The notes under the pieces: generated by a model
The model's input: the letters and a program-made list of their open reading frames with translations, nothing else
What the model was told of the DNA's origin: nothing
The model's database searches: none
Part shown: positions 13,836-19,744 of the stretch, one piece after another
Layout of the letters: each line of letters opens with the position of its first letter
How positions within the stretch are numbered: position 1 is the stretch's first letter
NCBI GenBank assembly: GCA_900753285.1
Contig: CAADYN010000055.1
Location: 1-21,185, forward strand
Source of the DNA: Clostridia bacterium
Lineage (GTDB): Bacteria; Bacillota; Clostridia; Oscillospirales; CAG-272
Reading direction: 5' to 3'
Length of the DNA stretch: 21,185 bases
Program-made: the position numbers and the translations under genes

Positions 13836-13977
13836 TGACCCTCTCGCGGAACCGGCGTATCTCCTCCGTCTCAAAAGCAGTCCTGCCGAGCTTCAAAGTC
13901 GCACCCGAAACCTTCTTGTAGTCCCCCGCCACCTTGAAAACCCTCTCCGCAAGAGCCTGCCTTCTCTTGTTTTGCAT
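13645..13977 (-). CDS. Early gene, N-terminal half convincing, C-terminal half likely out of frame
   Basis: Starts at the ATG at 13977, eight bases after AAGGAG. The first 60 residues (MQNKRRQALAERVFKVAGDY and on to EYSRAFFIGGI) look like a genuine helical protein. From about residue 70 the frame becomes rich in R, G and S with rare codons (CGA, AGT) and ends without coupling to the next gene, while the alternative frame takes on normal composition. This suggests one original gene of about 115 residues. It is the first minus-strand gene left of the oppositely oriented gene at 14058-14426. The family is not recognised. Confidence 0.5.
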   Translation of the reverse strand: MQNKRRQALAERVFKVAGDYKKVSGATLKLGRTAFETEEIRRFRERVNEYSRAFFIGGIRYFRGQGFSHLGGSEGGEISRQDFKRELRSDDLRRGNRGGASRNPRGEYFT

Positions 13978-13989
13978 AATACCCACTCC

Positions 13990-14018
13990 TTGAAAAAGAA
14001 ATTTGCCTGTGATATAAT
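13990..14018 (+). promoter_or_regulatory. Consensus sigma-A promoter for the oppositely oriented gene
   Basis: TTGAAA at 13990-13995, a 17-base spacer, and TATAAT at 14013-14018 on the plus strand. The next plus-strand gene starts at 14058. No operator of the 14.8 kb type is present, so CI probably does not control it; expression in the lysogen is plausible. Confidence 0.75.
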
Positions 14019-14057
14019 TTTGATTAGATTAATATAAGAAAAATGCGAGGTGTAAAA

Positions 14058-14426
14058 ATGTCGATAAGTAATTACGAATATAAAATTCTGAAATATGTCT
14101 CCGAGTCAAAAGAGAACATCACTATGCAGGATATCTTAAATAAATATTCCTCCGCCGGAAAACAAGCCGCCCTCAATATGTGTAAGTCAAAACTCCTCTA
14201 TTGGAGCTTCGATAATGAAGAAGATATCCTCGCGCATAACGATTCGTGCAGGGTAGTCCTGACCGAAAAAGGAAAACTCGCCGCCGCCGAATTCAAATAC
14301 GATAAACAGCTGAAAAATATAGAACTCTGGCGCGAAAGAATAGTAAGCTACCTCCTCGGAGTAGCAACACCGATAACAGTGTGGCTTATCACGGACTACC
14401 TCGTCCCCTTTTTACAAAGTCTTTAA
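14058..14426 (+). CDS. Winged-helix-like protein with C-terminal membrane anchor, against operon direction
   Basis: A 122-residue protein. The ATG at 14058 follows GAGGTG; an in-frame ATG at 14043 has no ribosome site. Residues 1-60 resemble a small winged helix (YEYKILKYVSESKENITMQDIL, then the helix SAGKQAALNMCKSKLL), with a wing-like stretch CRVVLTEKGKLAAAEF near 75-90. The last 28 residues form one membrane segment (YLLGVATPITVWLITDYLV). A DNA-binding-like domain tied to the membrane is unusual. The gene has its own consensus promoter and stands in the minus-strand early operon, so early transcription would run antisense through it. It may be a lysogeny-expressed gene, for example for exclusion of other phages; this is inference. 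Confidence 0.75.
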   Translation: MSISNYEYKILKYVSESKENITMQDILNKYSSAGKQAALNMCKSKLLYWSFDNEEDILAHNDSCRVVLTEKGKLAAAEFKYDKQLKNIELWRERIVSYLLGVATPITVWLITDYLVPFLQSL

Positions 14427-14501
14427 AAAGCAAATGATAATAACCCCCGTCACCGCCCCGAGAATATAGAACAGTACGGAAATAAAGTCAAAATCTCTCA
14501 T
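14412..14501 (-). CDS. Micro membrane protein (29 residues)
   Basis: ATG at 14501 follows CGGGGAGGGGGAT, the G-rich ribosome site of other early genes; TAA ends at 14412. The product begins MRDFDFISVLFYILGAV and is one membrane segment with a short basic end. The DNA coding for its YILGA core is identical over 17 bases (14454-14470) to that of the 49-residue protein at 6344-6493, so the two are probably related copies. Its end overlaps the end of the plus-strand gene by 15 bases. Too short for certainty, but ribosome site, position and the related copy support it. Function unknown. Confidence 0.5.
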   Translation of the reverse strand: MRDFDFISVLFYILGAVTGVIIICFLKTL

Positions 14502-14519
14502 ATCCCCCTCCCCGAAAAA

Positions 14520-14774
14520 TCACGCCTGCGACCCCGTGGGCGTTTTTTCGTTTTCTAAAAGTTCAACAGCAGAGATGTTGCTGTCAATTGCAAAAAAAAT
14601 ATTGTCGATATTAACCTCAGGGAACGCCCGCTTTATTCTTTTCATGAAAGCTGAAGAGGCGTTAGCGCGTCCACCTTCAACTTTTTCATACATAGATACC
14701 GTAATACCTAATTTATTAGCCATAGCTTCTTGAGTAAGGTTATGGCTTTTTCTGAATTCTCTTAACCTATCCAT
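14520..14774 (-). CDS. Cro-like XRE repressor, first gene of the early operon
   Basis: An 84-residue protein with a clear XRE helix-turn-helix in residues 1-45: MDRLREFRKSHNLTQEAMANK, then LGITVSMYEKVEGGRANAS, which shows the usual T-Q-E-x-(x)A and the SMYEKVEGG recognition helix with conserved E and G. The C-terminal helices cover NIDNIFFAID. ATG at 14774 has AAAGGAG 12 bases upstream, which is a long spacing; the frame extends to 14846 across promoter and operators, which rules out that start. It is divergent from the CI gene over the operator region and is probably the lytic-side regulator that competes for the four operators. Confidence 0.85.
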   Translation of the reverse strand: MDRLREFRKSHNLTQEAMANKLGITVSMYEKVEGGRANASSAFMKRIKRAFPEVNIDNIFFAIDSNISAVELLENEKTPTGSQA

Positions 14775-14817
14775 GGTTTTAAATGTCTCCTTTCCGCAAT
14801 TTAATTGCTGTAATTTA

Positions 14818-14846
14818 ATTATAAACCGCAAATATGTTGCTGTCAA
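14818..14846 (-). promoter_or_regulatory. Early (lytic) promoter
   Basis: Perfect consensus on the minus strand: TTGACA (14846-14841), 17 bases, TATAAT (14823-14818). Reads toward the Cro-like gene and the early operon. One operator lies in the spacer and one at the start point, so a bound repressor would block polymerase. Confidence 0.9.
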
Positions 14847-14867
14847 TACCTTTTTGGAAAAAAACCA

Positions 14868-14895
14868 TTGAAATCCGCAATAAATTTGCTATAAT
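14868..14895 (+). promoter_or_regulatory. Promoter of the CI-like repressor gene
   Basis: TTGAAA (14868-14873), 16 bases, TATAAT (14890-14895) on the plus strand, followed by AAGGAGG and the ATG at 14938. One operator fills the spacer, another lies downstream at 14906-14921, so the gene is probably autoregulated. Confidence 0.85.
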
Positions 14896-14937
14896 TAAAT
14901 CAACAAGCAAAAATATTGCGGCTTTAAGGAGGACGAA

Positions 14938-15591
14938 ATGCCAAGCAGGGCAAAAACAATTAATAACTCTATAGGAAGTCGGATAAAAAAGCTCCGTACC
15001 GCTAAAGGAATTACACAAAAAGAACTTGCCGAGATTCTTCATAAAAGCGAAAGCGCGGTCAGAATGTGGGAGCTTGAAAAATCAGAACCCGATGTGGAAA
15101 CATTGAAAAGCATAACCGATTATTTCAACGTCGATATGAACTATATTTCAGGTCATTCCACCCCCACCTCCCCGAAAAGTCGCGCCACCCGAATCCCCGT
15201 GTACGGCTGTGTGGCGGCAGGAATACCGATTGAAGCCATTGACAATTTCGATTCATCCAACCCCGACGACTGGGAAGAAATAGACGAGCATACGGCAAAA
15301 AGCGGTGAGTATTTCGCGCTCCGTATAAAGGGCGACAGCATGGAACCGAAGATGTCCTCGGGAGACGTAGTTATAGTGCGCAAGCAGCCGGACGTCGAAA
15401 ACGGAGACGTCGCGATAGTCTGCATAAACGGAGACGAAGCCACCTGCAAGAAAATAAAAAAGACCCCCGAAGGAGTCATGCTGATAAGTTTTAATCCGGC
15501 ATACGAGCCGATGTTTTATTCTAAGAAACAGGTGGAAGAGCTGCCGCTGACAATACTCGGACGCGTAGTGGAACTCAGAGCGAAGTTTTGA
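14938..15591 (+). CDS. CI/LexA-like phage repressor (XRE + S24 peptidase)
   Basis: A 217-residue repressor. Residues 9-70 are an XRE helix-turn-helix (IGSRIKKLRTAKGITQKELAE, with recognition region SESAVRMWE). Residues 85-217 are a LexA-type self-cleaving domain: cleavage site Ala94-Gly95 in CVAAGIP, catalytic serine 134 in KGDSMEP and lysine about 171 in DEATCKKI. All needed residues are present, so RecA-stimulated cleavage after DNA damage would free the early promoter. Strong ribosome site AAGGAGG before the ATG. The next two plus-strand genes follow at short gaps and may be cotranscribed, which would link cargo expression to lysogeny. Confidence 0.95.
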   Translation: MPSRAKTINNSIGSRIKKLRTAKGITQKELAEILHKSESAVRMWELEKSEPDVETLKSITDYFNVDMNYISGHSTPTSPKSRATRIPVYGCVAAGIPIEAIDNFDSSNPDDWEEIDEHTAKSGEYFALRIKGDSMEPKMSSGDVVIVRKQPDVENGDVAIVCINGDEATCKKIKKTPEGVMLISFNPAYEPMFYSKKQVEELPLTILGRVVELRAKF

Positions 15592-15623
15592 GATTTGAAA
15601 ACTGAACAAAGAAGGAGTTGTCT

Positions 15624-16571
15624 ATGAATATTACATTTTCTTTCTCACCCAATGAACACATCGAGCGGAAAAAAGGAAAAAGCATAATTGCATTTCCGAA
15701 TGATTTTACTGTGGTTGACCTTGAAACAACCGGACTAAACCCGGAATATGACGAGATTATCGAAGTGTGTGCCGTTCGTGTTCGAAATAACGAAATTGCA
15801 GAAACCTTTAAGACCCTTGTAAAGCCTCAGTGCAAAGTAGATGATTTCATTTCGGAACTAACCTGCATTACAAATGAAATGCTTGAAGACGCTCCCTCCC
15901 CCGACAGCGTTATTTCACAGCTTTACAGCTTCATCGGAAATGATATAGTAATAGGGCATAACGTCAATTTTGATATTAATTTCTTGTATGATTACATAGA
16001 CTCTTTTCTTGATAAAAGATTCGGCAATGACTATATTGATACCATGCGTATAGCACGTAAGCTTTTCCCGGATAAAAGACATCACCGCCTCGCAGATGTT
16101 GCGGAATATCTGAATATATCTTACGATGAACATCATCGCGCTATGGCAGACTGCCGGCTCACACTTGAATGCTATATGCGTATGCACAACATGGTCCTTG
16201 ACACCTACCCAAATGAAGAATCTTTCGTCAGATGTTTCGGAAATCACCGCTTCGATCTAACAAAAATATCTTCCGATAAAACCGAATTCGACGAAACTCA
16301 CCCATTGTACGGAAAGTTCTGTGTGTTCACAGGAAAACTTGATAAAATGACTCGAACGGAAGCTGCTCAAATCGTTGTAAATTTCGGCGGTATATGCGAA
16401 AATACTGTCACCAAAAAAACAAACTACTTGATATTAGGAAACACAGATTATAGCAAGAATATAAAGGACGGAAAATCAGCCAAGCAGAAGAAAGCCGAGC
16501 AATACCGCCTTGAAGGTCAGGATATTGTCGTGATTCCGGAAAGCACTTTTTATGATATTACGTTAAATTAA
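15624..16571 (+). CDS. DEDDh 3'-5' exonuclease fused to a BRCT domain
   Basis: A 315-residue protein with GAAGGAG before the ATG; a TTG at 15618 is rejected. Exonuclease domain, residues 28-185: Exo I VDLETTGL (Asp 32, Glu 34), Exo II GHNVNFDINFL (Asp 117), Exo III HRAMAD (His 171, Asp 176), a complete set like the epsilon/PolC proofreading fold. BRCT domain, residues 228-312: GKFCVFTGKLDKMTRTEAAQ, then GGICENTVTKKTNYLILG and the lysine-rich segment GKSAKQKKAEQ. BRCT domains bind DNA ends or nicks, as in NAD-dependent ligase. Related exonuclease-BRCT proteins occur in host genomes as DinG/PolC-like proteins. Found 32 bases after the repressor, it is likely cargo, perhaps acting on foreign DNA or in repair. 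Confidence 0.88.
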   Translation: MNITFSFSPNEHIERKKGKSIIAFPNDFTVVDLETTGLNPEYDEIIEVCAVRVRNNEIAETFKTLVKPQCKVDDFISELTCITNEMLEDAPSPDSVISQLYSFIGNDIVIGHNVNFDINFLYDYIDSFLDKRFGNDYIDTMRIARKLFPDKRHHRLADVAEYLNISYDEHHRAMADCRLTLECYMRMHNMVLDTYPNEESFVRCFGNHRFDLTKISSDKTEFDETHPLYGKFCVFTGKLDKMTRTEAAQIVVNFGGICENTVTKKTNYLILGNTDYSKNIKDGKSAKQKKAEQYRLEGQDIVVIPESTFYDITLN

Positions 16572-16602
16572 ATAGCTATCTCCAAAAGCAAAGTATAACC
16601 AG

Positions 16603-17511
16603 ATGAAATACGAAAGAGACAGAAAATATCAGGAAACCAGAGTAGACTCGATTGAAGAAATATACGATATCATAAGCGAATACAATGATTTTTACCGCTT
16701 GCCGAGAACGGAATGCGGCGAATCGTTGCAATCATTCTATCGCGGGCAAAGAGACAGCTCATGGAACATTGTTCCCAGCTTATCAAGAGCCGGAAAAGGA
16801 GAAACCGAAATTATATCGGAGTATCTGAGAAAAAACGAACTGAATAATATTACGCTTTTCGAACTGATTGCACATATACAGCATTATCATGATGAAGGAA
16901 TCGGAACACGATTTATAGATTTTTCCACAGACCCAAATATTGCTTTGTATTTTGCCTGCAGCAATAGTGATTCTTCGGATACTGACGGAGCATTGTTTAT
17001 TCAATCTTTCGCGTGTCATGAACCGGCATGGTATACAGTAAAGGTAATTTGTGAGCTTGCACTGATTTCCGATGAAGAGATAACAGTGAAAGAATTTGCC
17101 GAGCGGCTCATGTCAGACTATAGCTTTGACAGAAACAGATTCCGCAATATTGATGAATTGTGTCTCGGAATAGTCTCTTTCCTCGATTATGGAATTCCTG
17201 TTGTGCCGGATGAAAGAGCTCTCGATGATAATATCCGACTAAAAAGACAAAAAGGCTGTTTCTTCATTTGCGGCACAGGGTTTAAAACGAATTTTGAAAA
17301 TAACCCCTGTATGCGTTTTTTAAATCAATGTTCAAAGTGCGTATTCGAGCCTAAGAAAGCAGTAGTGCCGGAAGTTCTAAATGACGGTAATTGTTTAGTA
17401 AAAATTATAATACCAAAAGAGCTAAAGCAAGAGATTCGCTTGCATCTTAAAGAATGTTTCGGAATAACAGAGAATTACCTGTTCCCGGATGGGGTGAAAA
17501 AGATAAAATAA
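16603..17511 (+). CDS. FRG-domain protein
   Basis: A 302-residue protein. The FRG domain is visible from about residue 40: FYRGQRDSSWNIVPSLSR (residues 45-62, with the name-giving F-x-R-G-Q), and QHYHDEGIGTRFIDFSTDP (93-111) continuing into NIALYFACS. This is the Q-H-x-G-x-x-T-R-x-D-x-T pattern of the family. The C-terminal half includes RLKRQKGCFFICG, which resembles the other conserved part, where an R-x-Q-G signature recurs. FRG proteins are frequent in prophages and defence islands, with mostly unknown biochemistry. No clear ribosome site stands before the ATG, only 31 bases after the exonuclease gene, so translation may be coupled. Base composition is more A+T-rich than the phage genes. 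Confidence 0.85.
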   Translation: MKYERDRKYQETRVDSIEEIYDIISEYNDFYRLPRTECGESLQSFYRGQRDSSWNIVPSLSRAGKGETEIISEYLRKNELNNITLFELIAHIQHYHDEGIGTRFIDFSTDPNIALYFACSNSDSSDTDGALFIQSFACHEPAWYTVKVICELALISDEEITVKEFAERLMSDYSFDRNRFRNIDELCLGIVSFLDYGIPVVPDERALDDNIRLKRQKGCFFICGTGFKTNFENNPCMRFLNQCSKCVFEPKKAVVPEVLNDGNCLVKIIIPKELKQEIRLHLKECFGITENYLFPDGVKKIK

Positions 17512-17532
17512 GCCTGTTCTTGTTAAGCAAAA

Positions 17533-17561
17533 TTACAAACTCACTCAAAAATCATTATAAG
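17533..17561 (+). promoter_or_regulatory. Probable promoter of the integrase gene
   Basis: TTACAA (17533-17538), 17 bases, TATAAG (17556-17561) on the plus strand, 36 bases before the integrase ATG. It would allow integrase expression apart from the repressor transcript. Confidence 0.5.
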
Positions 17562-17596
17562 TGCAGCCGAATTTTCAAAATACGAAAGGAAAAAAT

Positions 17597-18745
17597 ATGG
17601 CTACACCAAAGTATAACAAAAACACACATAAATATTCCGTGCAGGTCTATATCGGCAGGGACGAAAACGAAAAACGAATCTATAAACGCTTCACCGCCGA
17701 CAGTAAAAAGGAAGTGGAAAGCCTCGCCGCCGCATATAAGCGCGAAGTCGAAAAACAGGCGAAAATCTCCCGCAAAATAACGCTCCGCGAAGCCTGCGAA
17801 AAATATCTCTCCTACCTCGAATCGAAGAAAAGCTCTGTAAGCCCCTCGACAGTCCGCTCATATTACTCCCTCGTCAAAAATCACTTTCAAAGCCTGATGG
17901 ATACCGATATCATGTCGATAACGGACAGTATGCTCCAGAATGAGATATACGCCCTCGAAGAAAAGGTGTCCGCCAAAACGATAGCGAATATAGTAAACTT
18001 CTTCGTTCCGGCAATAAAGCACTTCCGCCAAGGCTACGAGCCGAAACTCACCCTCCCCAAAAAACAGAAACCGAAAACCAAAGTGCCGGATAACGATAAA
18101 CTCTACGAGGATCTGAAATCGCTTGAAGGAAAAAGATTGTACATCCCCGTAGTCCTCGCGGCGTTTTGCGGAATGCGTAGGAGCGAAATAGCGGCACTTG
18201 ACTTGAAAACGGATGTAGAGTATAATACGGAAATAGAGATAGCAGGGGAGAAGCACCGTATCTGCGTTATTCATATAAATAAAGCAATGGTGCAGGATAA
18301 AAACGAAAACTGGGTGCTCAAATCCACAAAAACGGAAGCCGGTACAAGAAACGTGTTCGCCGCCGATTGGATAAACGACCTCTTGATGTCGACAAGCGAA
18401 GATCCGGAGTATAAAATGTATAAACCGGGTGAAATGTCGGCAAGATTCGCGTCATGGGCAAAACAGCGCGGAATAGAGTGCAGCTTCCACGGATTGAGAC
18501 ATTACTTCGCGTCGATAGTGAAAGCATTGAATATCCCGGATAACTACGCCATGAAAATAATAGGTCATTCGTCGGACTATATGCTGAAACACTATCAGGA
18601 GATAATGGACGAAAAGAACGTGGAAGTAAACGAAACACTGCTGACATTCATCGAAAAAATGCAACCGAAATATGCAACAGCAGTACCCCACCACCGCGAA
18701 AACGAGAGCAAAAGCCACGAAAATGAAAGAAAATGCGAGTTCTAA
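17597..18745 (+). CDS. int: Tyrosine integrase
   Basis: A 382-residue phage integrase. N-terminal residues 8-55 form the arm-binding, AP2-like domain (KYSVQVYIGRDENEKRIYKR), residues 60-150 the SAM-like core-binding domain, and residues 160-340 the catalytic domain with Arg 194 (GMRRSE), the HGLRH box (His 298, Arg 301), GHS (His 324) and the nucleophile Tyr 333 (KHYQE). All catalytic residues are present. The ATG at 17597 has GAAAGGA upstream; a GTG at 17561 is less likely. It inserts the phage at the chromosomal attachment site, probably the tRNA 3' end seen 15 bases past its stop. The C-terminal 40 residues are charged and variable. Confidence 0.96.
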   Translation: MATPKYNKNTHKYSVQVYIGRDENEKRIYKRFTADSKKEVESLAAAYKREVEKQAKISRKITLREACEKYLSYLESKKSSVSPSTVRSYYSLVKNHFQSLMDTDIMSITDSMLQNEIYALEEKVSAKTIANIVNFFVPAIKHFRQGYEPKLTLPKKQKPKTKVPDNDKLYEDLKSLEGKRLYIPVVLAAFCGMRRSEIAALDLKTDVEYNTEIEIAGEKHRICVIHINKAMVQDKNENWVLKSTKTEAGTRNVFAADWINDLLMSTSEDPEYKMYKPGEMSARFASWAKQRGIECSFHGLRHYFASIVKALNIPDNYAMKIIGHSSDYMLKHYQEIMDEKNVEVNETLLTFIEKMQPKYATAVPHHRENESKSHENERKCEF

Positions 18746-18759
18746 CCCCCACCCCCAAA

Positions 18760-18781
18760 GGTTCGAGCCCCAATGTTTCCA
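18760..18781 (+). other. Probable right attachment site (attR) with tRNA 3'-end remnant
   Basis: GGTTCGAGCC and the 12 bases that follow read as a T-loop (TTCGAGC) with the 3' half of a T-stem and a 7-base acceptor strand ending TTTCC-A. The matching 5' halves are absent: the bases before it (CCCAAA) do not pair with the T-stem, as expected where phage DNA has replaced the front of a tRNA. The matching intact tRNA should stand at the left end of the prophage. The site is 15 bases after the integrase stop. tRNA identity cannot be told. Confidence 0.55.
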
Positions 18782-18786
18782 TGCGG

Positions 18787-18802
18787 GCGGAGAAGCCTCC
18801 GC
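18787..18802 (+). repeat. Short GC-rich hairpin just after the attachment site
   Basis: GCGGAG (18787-18792) pairs perfectly with CTCCGC (18797-18802) around AAGC. A T-run (TTTTTT) follows about 16 bases further. It could be the remains of a terminator for the tRNA, but the distance to the T-run is larger than usual. The second copy of the repeat at 18881 lacks the 5' arm. Confidence 0.35.
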
Positions 18803-18947
18803 GGGCAATATCGGCGCTTTTTTGGCTTTAGGGTGACGATATCCCACGATGGTTGAGCATTACTGATTTATTTCCACAAAAGAAGCCTCCGCGGGCAATA
18901 TCGGCGCTTTTTCAGTTTTATGGTGACGATATCCCACGATGGTTGAG
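18791..18947 (+). repeat. Two imperfect 67-bp direct repeats with a 90-bp period
   Basis: Copies at 18791-18857 and 18881-18947 differ at only four positions (all in the middle, around 18823-18831). Each runs from AGAAGCCTCCGCGGGC through a T-run to TATCCCACGATGGTTGAG. They occupy most of the gap between the prophage and the response regulator gene. No open frame or second tRNA is seen. They may be a regulatory repeat of the regulator gene or a duplication of the host site made during phage insertion events. Confidence 0.9.
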
Positions 18948-19026
18948 TTTTCCTGACTTACACGCGACAAAGTAAACTGAATTCCACACAAAATTTCCTG
19001 CAAAATTCCCACAGAAAGGAGCAGCA

Positions 19027-19728
19027 ATGGACATACGCACTGCCATATGCGACGACGAGCTTACCGACCGTGAAGTTGTTTCGCAGTATCTCACGAGATG
19101 GGCGAAGGAGCACGGGCACACTATAACGCTCAGCATGTTTTCGTCCGCCGAGAGCTTTCTTTTTAATTTTGAGGACAACAAAGCCTACGACCTTCTTCTG
19201 CTTGACGTGGAAATGAGCGAGATAAACGGGGTGGAGCTTGCGGGAAGGATACGCCGTGTCAACCGTGAGGTGCAGATAATATTCATCTCCGGCTACAGCG
19301 ACTACATTTCAGAGGGCTACGACGTCGACGCGCTGAACTACATTCTTAAGCCTGTGGACTATGAGAAGCTGGCGAAGGTGCTTGACAAGGCTGCGGAGAG
19401 GATAAAGACCGTCGAGCGCGCGCTTTTCCTTGAGACTGCCGACGGAATGGTTCGCGTACCTCTATACGACATCGTATACATAGAGGTGCGCGGGAACTAC
19501 ATCACTCTCCACACTACCGAAGGCGAGAGCACGGTGAAGGAAACTCTCTCGAAGATTGAAGCGGAGCTTGACGACAGATTTTTCCGCACGAGCCGCTCAT
19601 ATCTTGTGAATCTGAAATACATAAGCAGGAACTCGAAAACGGACGTTACTCTGACTACCGGAGAGACGATACCGCTGTCCCGAGGGCTTTACGATAAACT
19701 GAATCAGGCGTTCATCAAGCATTTTTGA
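19027..19728 (+). CDS. LytTR-family response regulator (host)
   Basis: A 233-residue cytoplasmic regulator. Receiver domain residues 1-120: acidic pair Asp 9/Asp 10, phosphate-accepting Asp 60 in LLLLDVEMSEING, a serine in IIFISGYSDY and lysine in YILKPVDY, all conserved. LytTR DNA-binding domain residues 130-233: MVRVPLYDIVYIEVRGNYITLHT, then FFRTSRSYLVNLKYI, the classic LytTR pattern. AAAGGAG stands five bases before the ATG. The histidine kinase gene follows after 16 bases, so they form one pair, as in AgrA/AgrC or BlpR/BlpH. Likely target: the 21-bp-period direct repeat at 20473-20510. Confidence 0.95.
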   Translation: MDIRTAICDDELTDREVVSQYLTRWAKEHGHTITLSMFSSAESFLFNFEDNKAYDLLLLDVEMSEINGVELAGRIRRVNREVQIIFISGYSDYISEGYDVDALNYILKPVDYEKLAKVLDKAAERIKTVERALFLETADGMVRVPLYDIVYIEVRGNYITLHTTEGESTVKETLSKIEAELDDRFFRTSRSYLVNLKYISRNSKTDVTLTTGETIPLSRGLYDKLNQAFIKHF

Positions 19729-19744
19729 TAAAATAGAGGTAACA

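Larger units (their letters stand above)
14794..14921. promoter_or_regulatory. Four-site operator region of the lysis-lysogeny switch
   Basis: Four 16-bp sites of the form CCGCAA-N5-TTGCT: 14794-14809, 14826-14841, 14875-14890 on the plus strand and 14906-14921 on the minus strand. The N5 parts are A/T-rich and differ. Each of the two inner sites lies between the -35 and -10 of one promoter, and each outer site just after that promoter's start point. This is an almost mirror-symmetric switch. The halves TTGC and GCAA are near-palindromic, as expected for a dimeric XRE repressor. Confidence 0.85.
1..18781. mobile_element. Prophage (siphovirus type), right part; left end lies outside the window
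   Basis: Genes form a complete order of phage modules: tail, head, packaging, late regulator, replication, divergent repressor switch, cargo, integrase. The window begins inside the tape measure gene, so the rest of the tail, the lysis genes and the left attachment site are not visible. The right border is set at a tRNA-3'-end-like sequence just after the integrase, beyond which the genes change to ordinary chromosomal types. The head genes are of the HK97 type (ClpP-like protease and a capsid protein with an N-terminal coiled coil). All essential genes that can be seen look intact apart from one possible frame disruption near 13.77 kb, so the prophage may still be inducible; that is inference. 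Confidence 0.95.

Noticed and set aside
18791..18947. Direct repeats considered as a CRISPR array
   Set aside because: Only two copies, 67 bp long with mismatches, a 23-base gap, and no cas genes nearby.
18980..19010. Short repeats (ATTCCACA, ATTTCCTG, ATTCCCAC) with about 12-bp period before the LytTR gene
   Set aside because: Low complexity and wrong period for a LytTR operator (21-22 bp expected); too weak to call.
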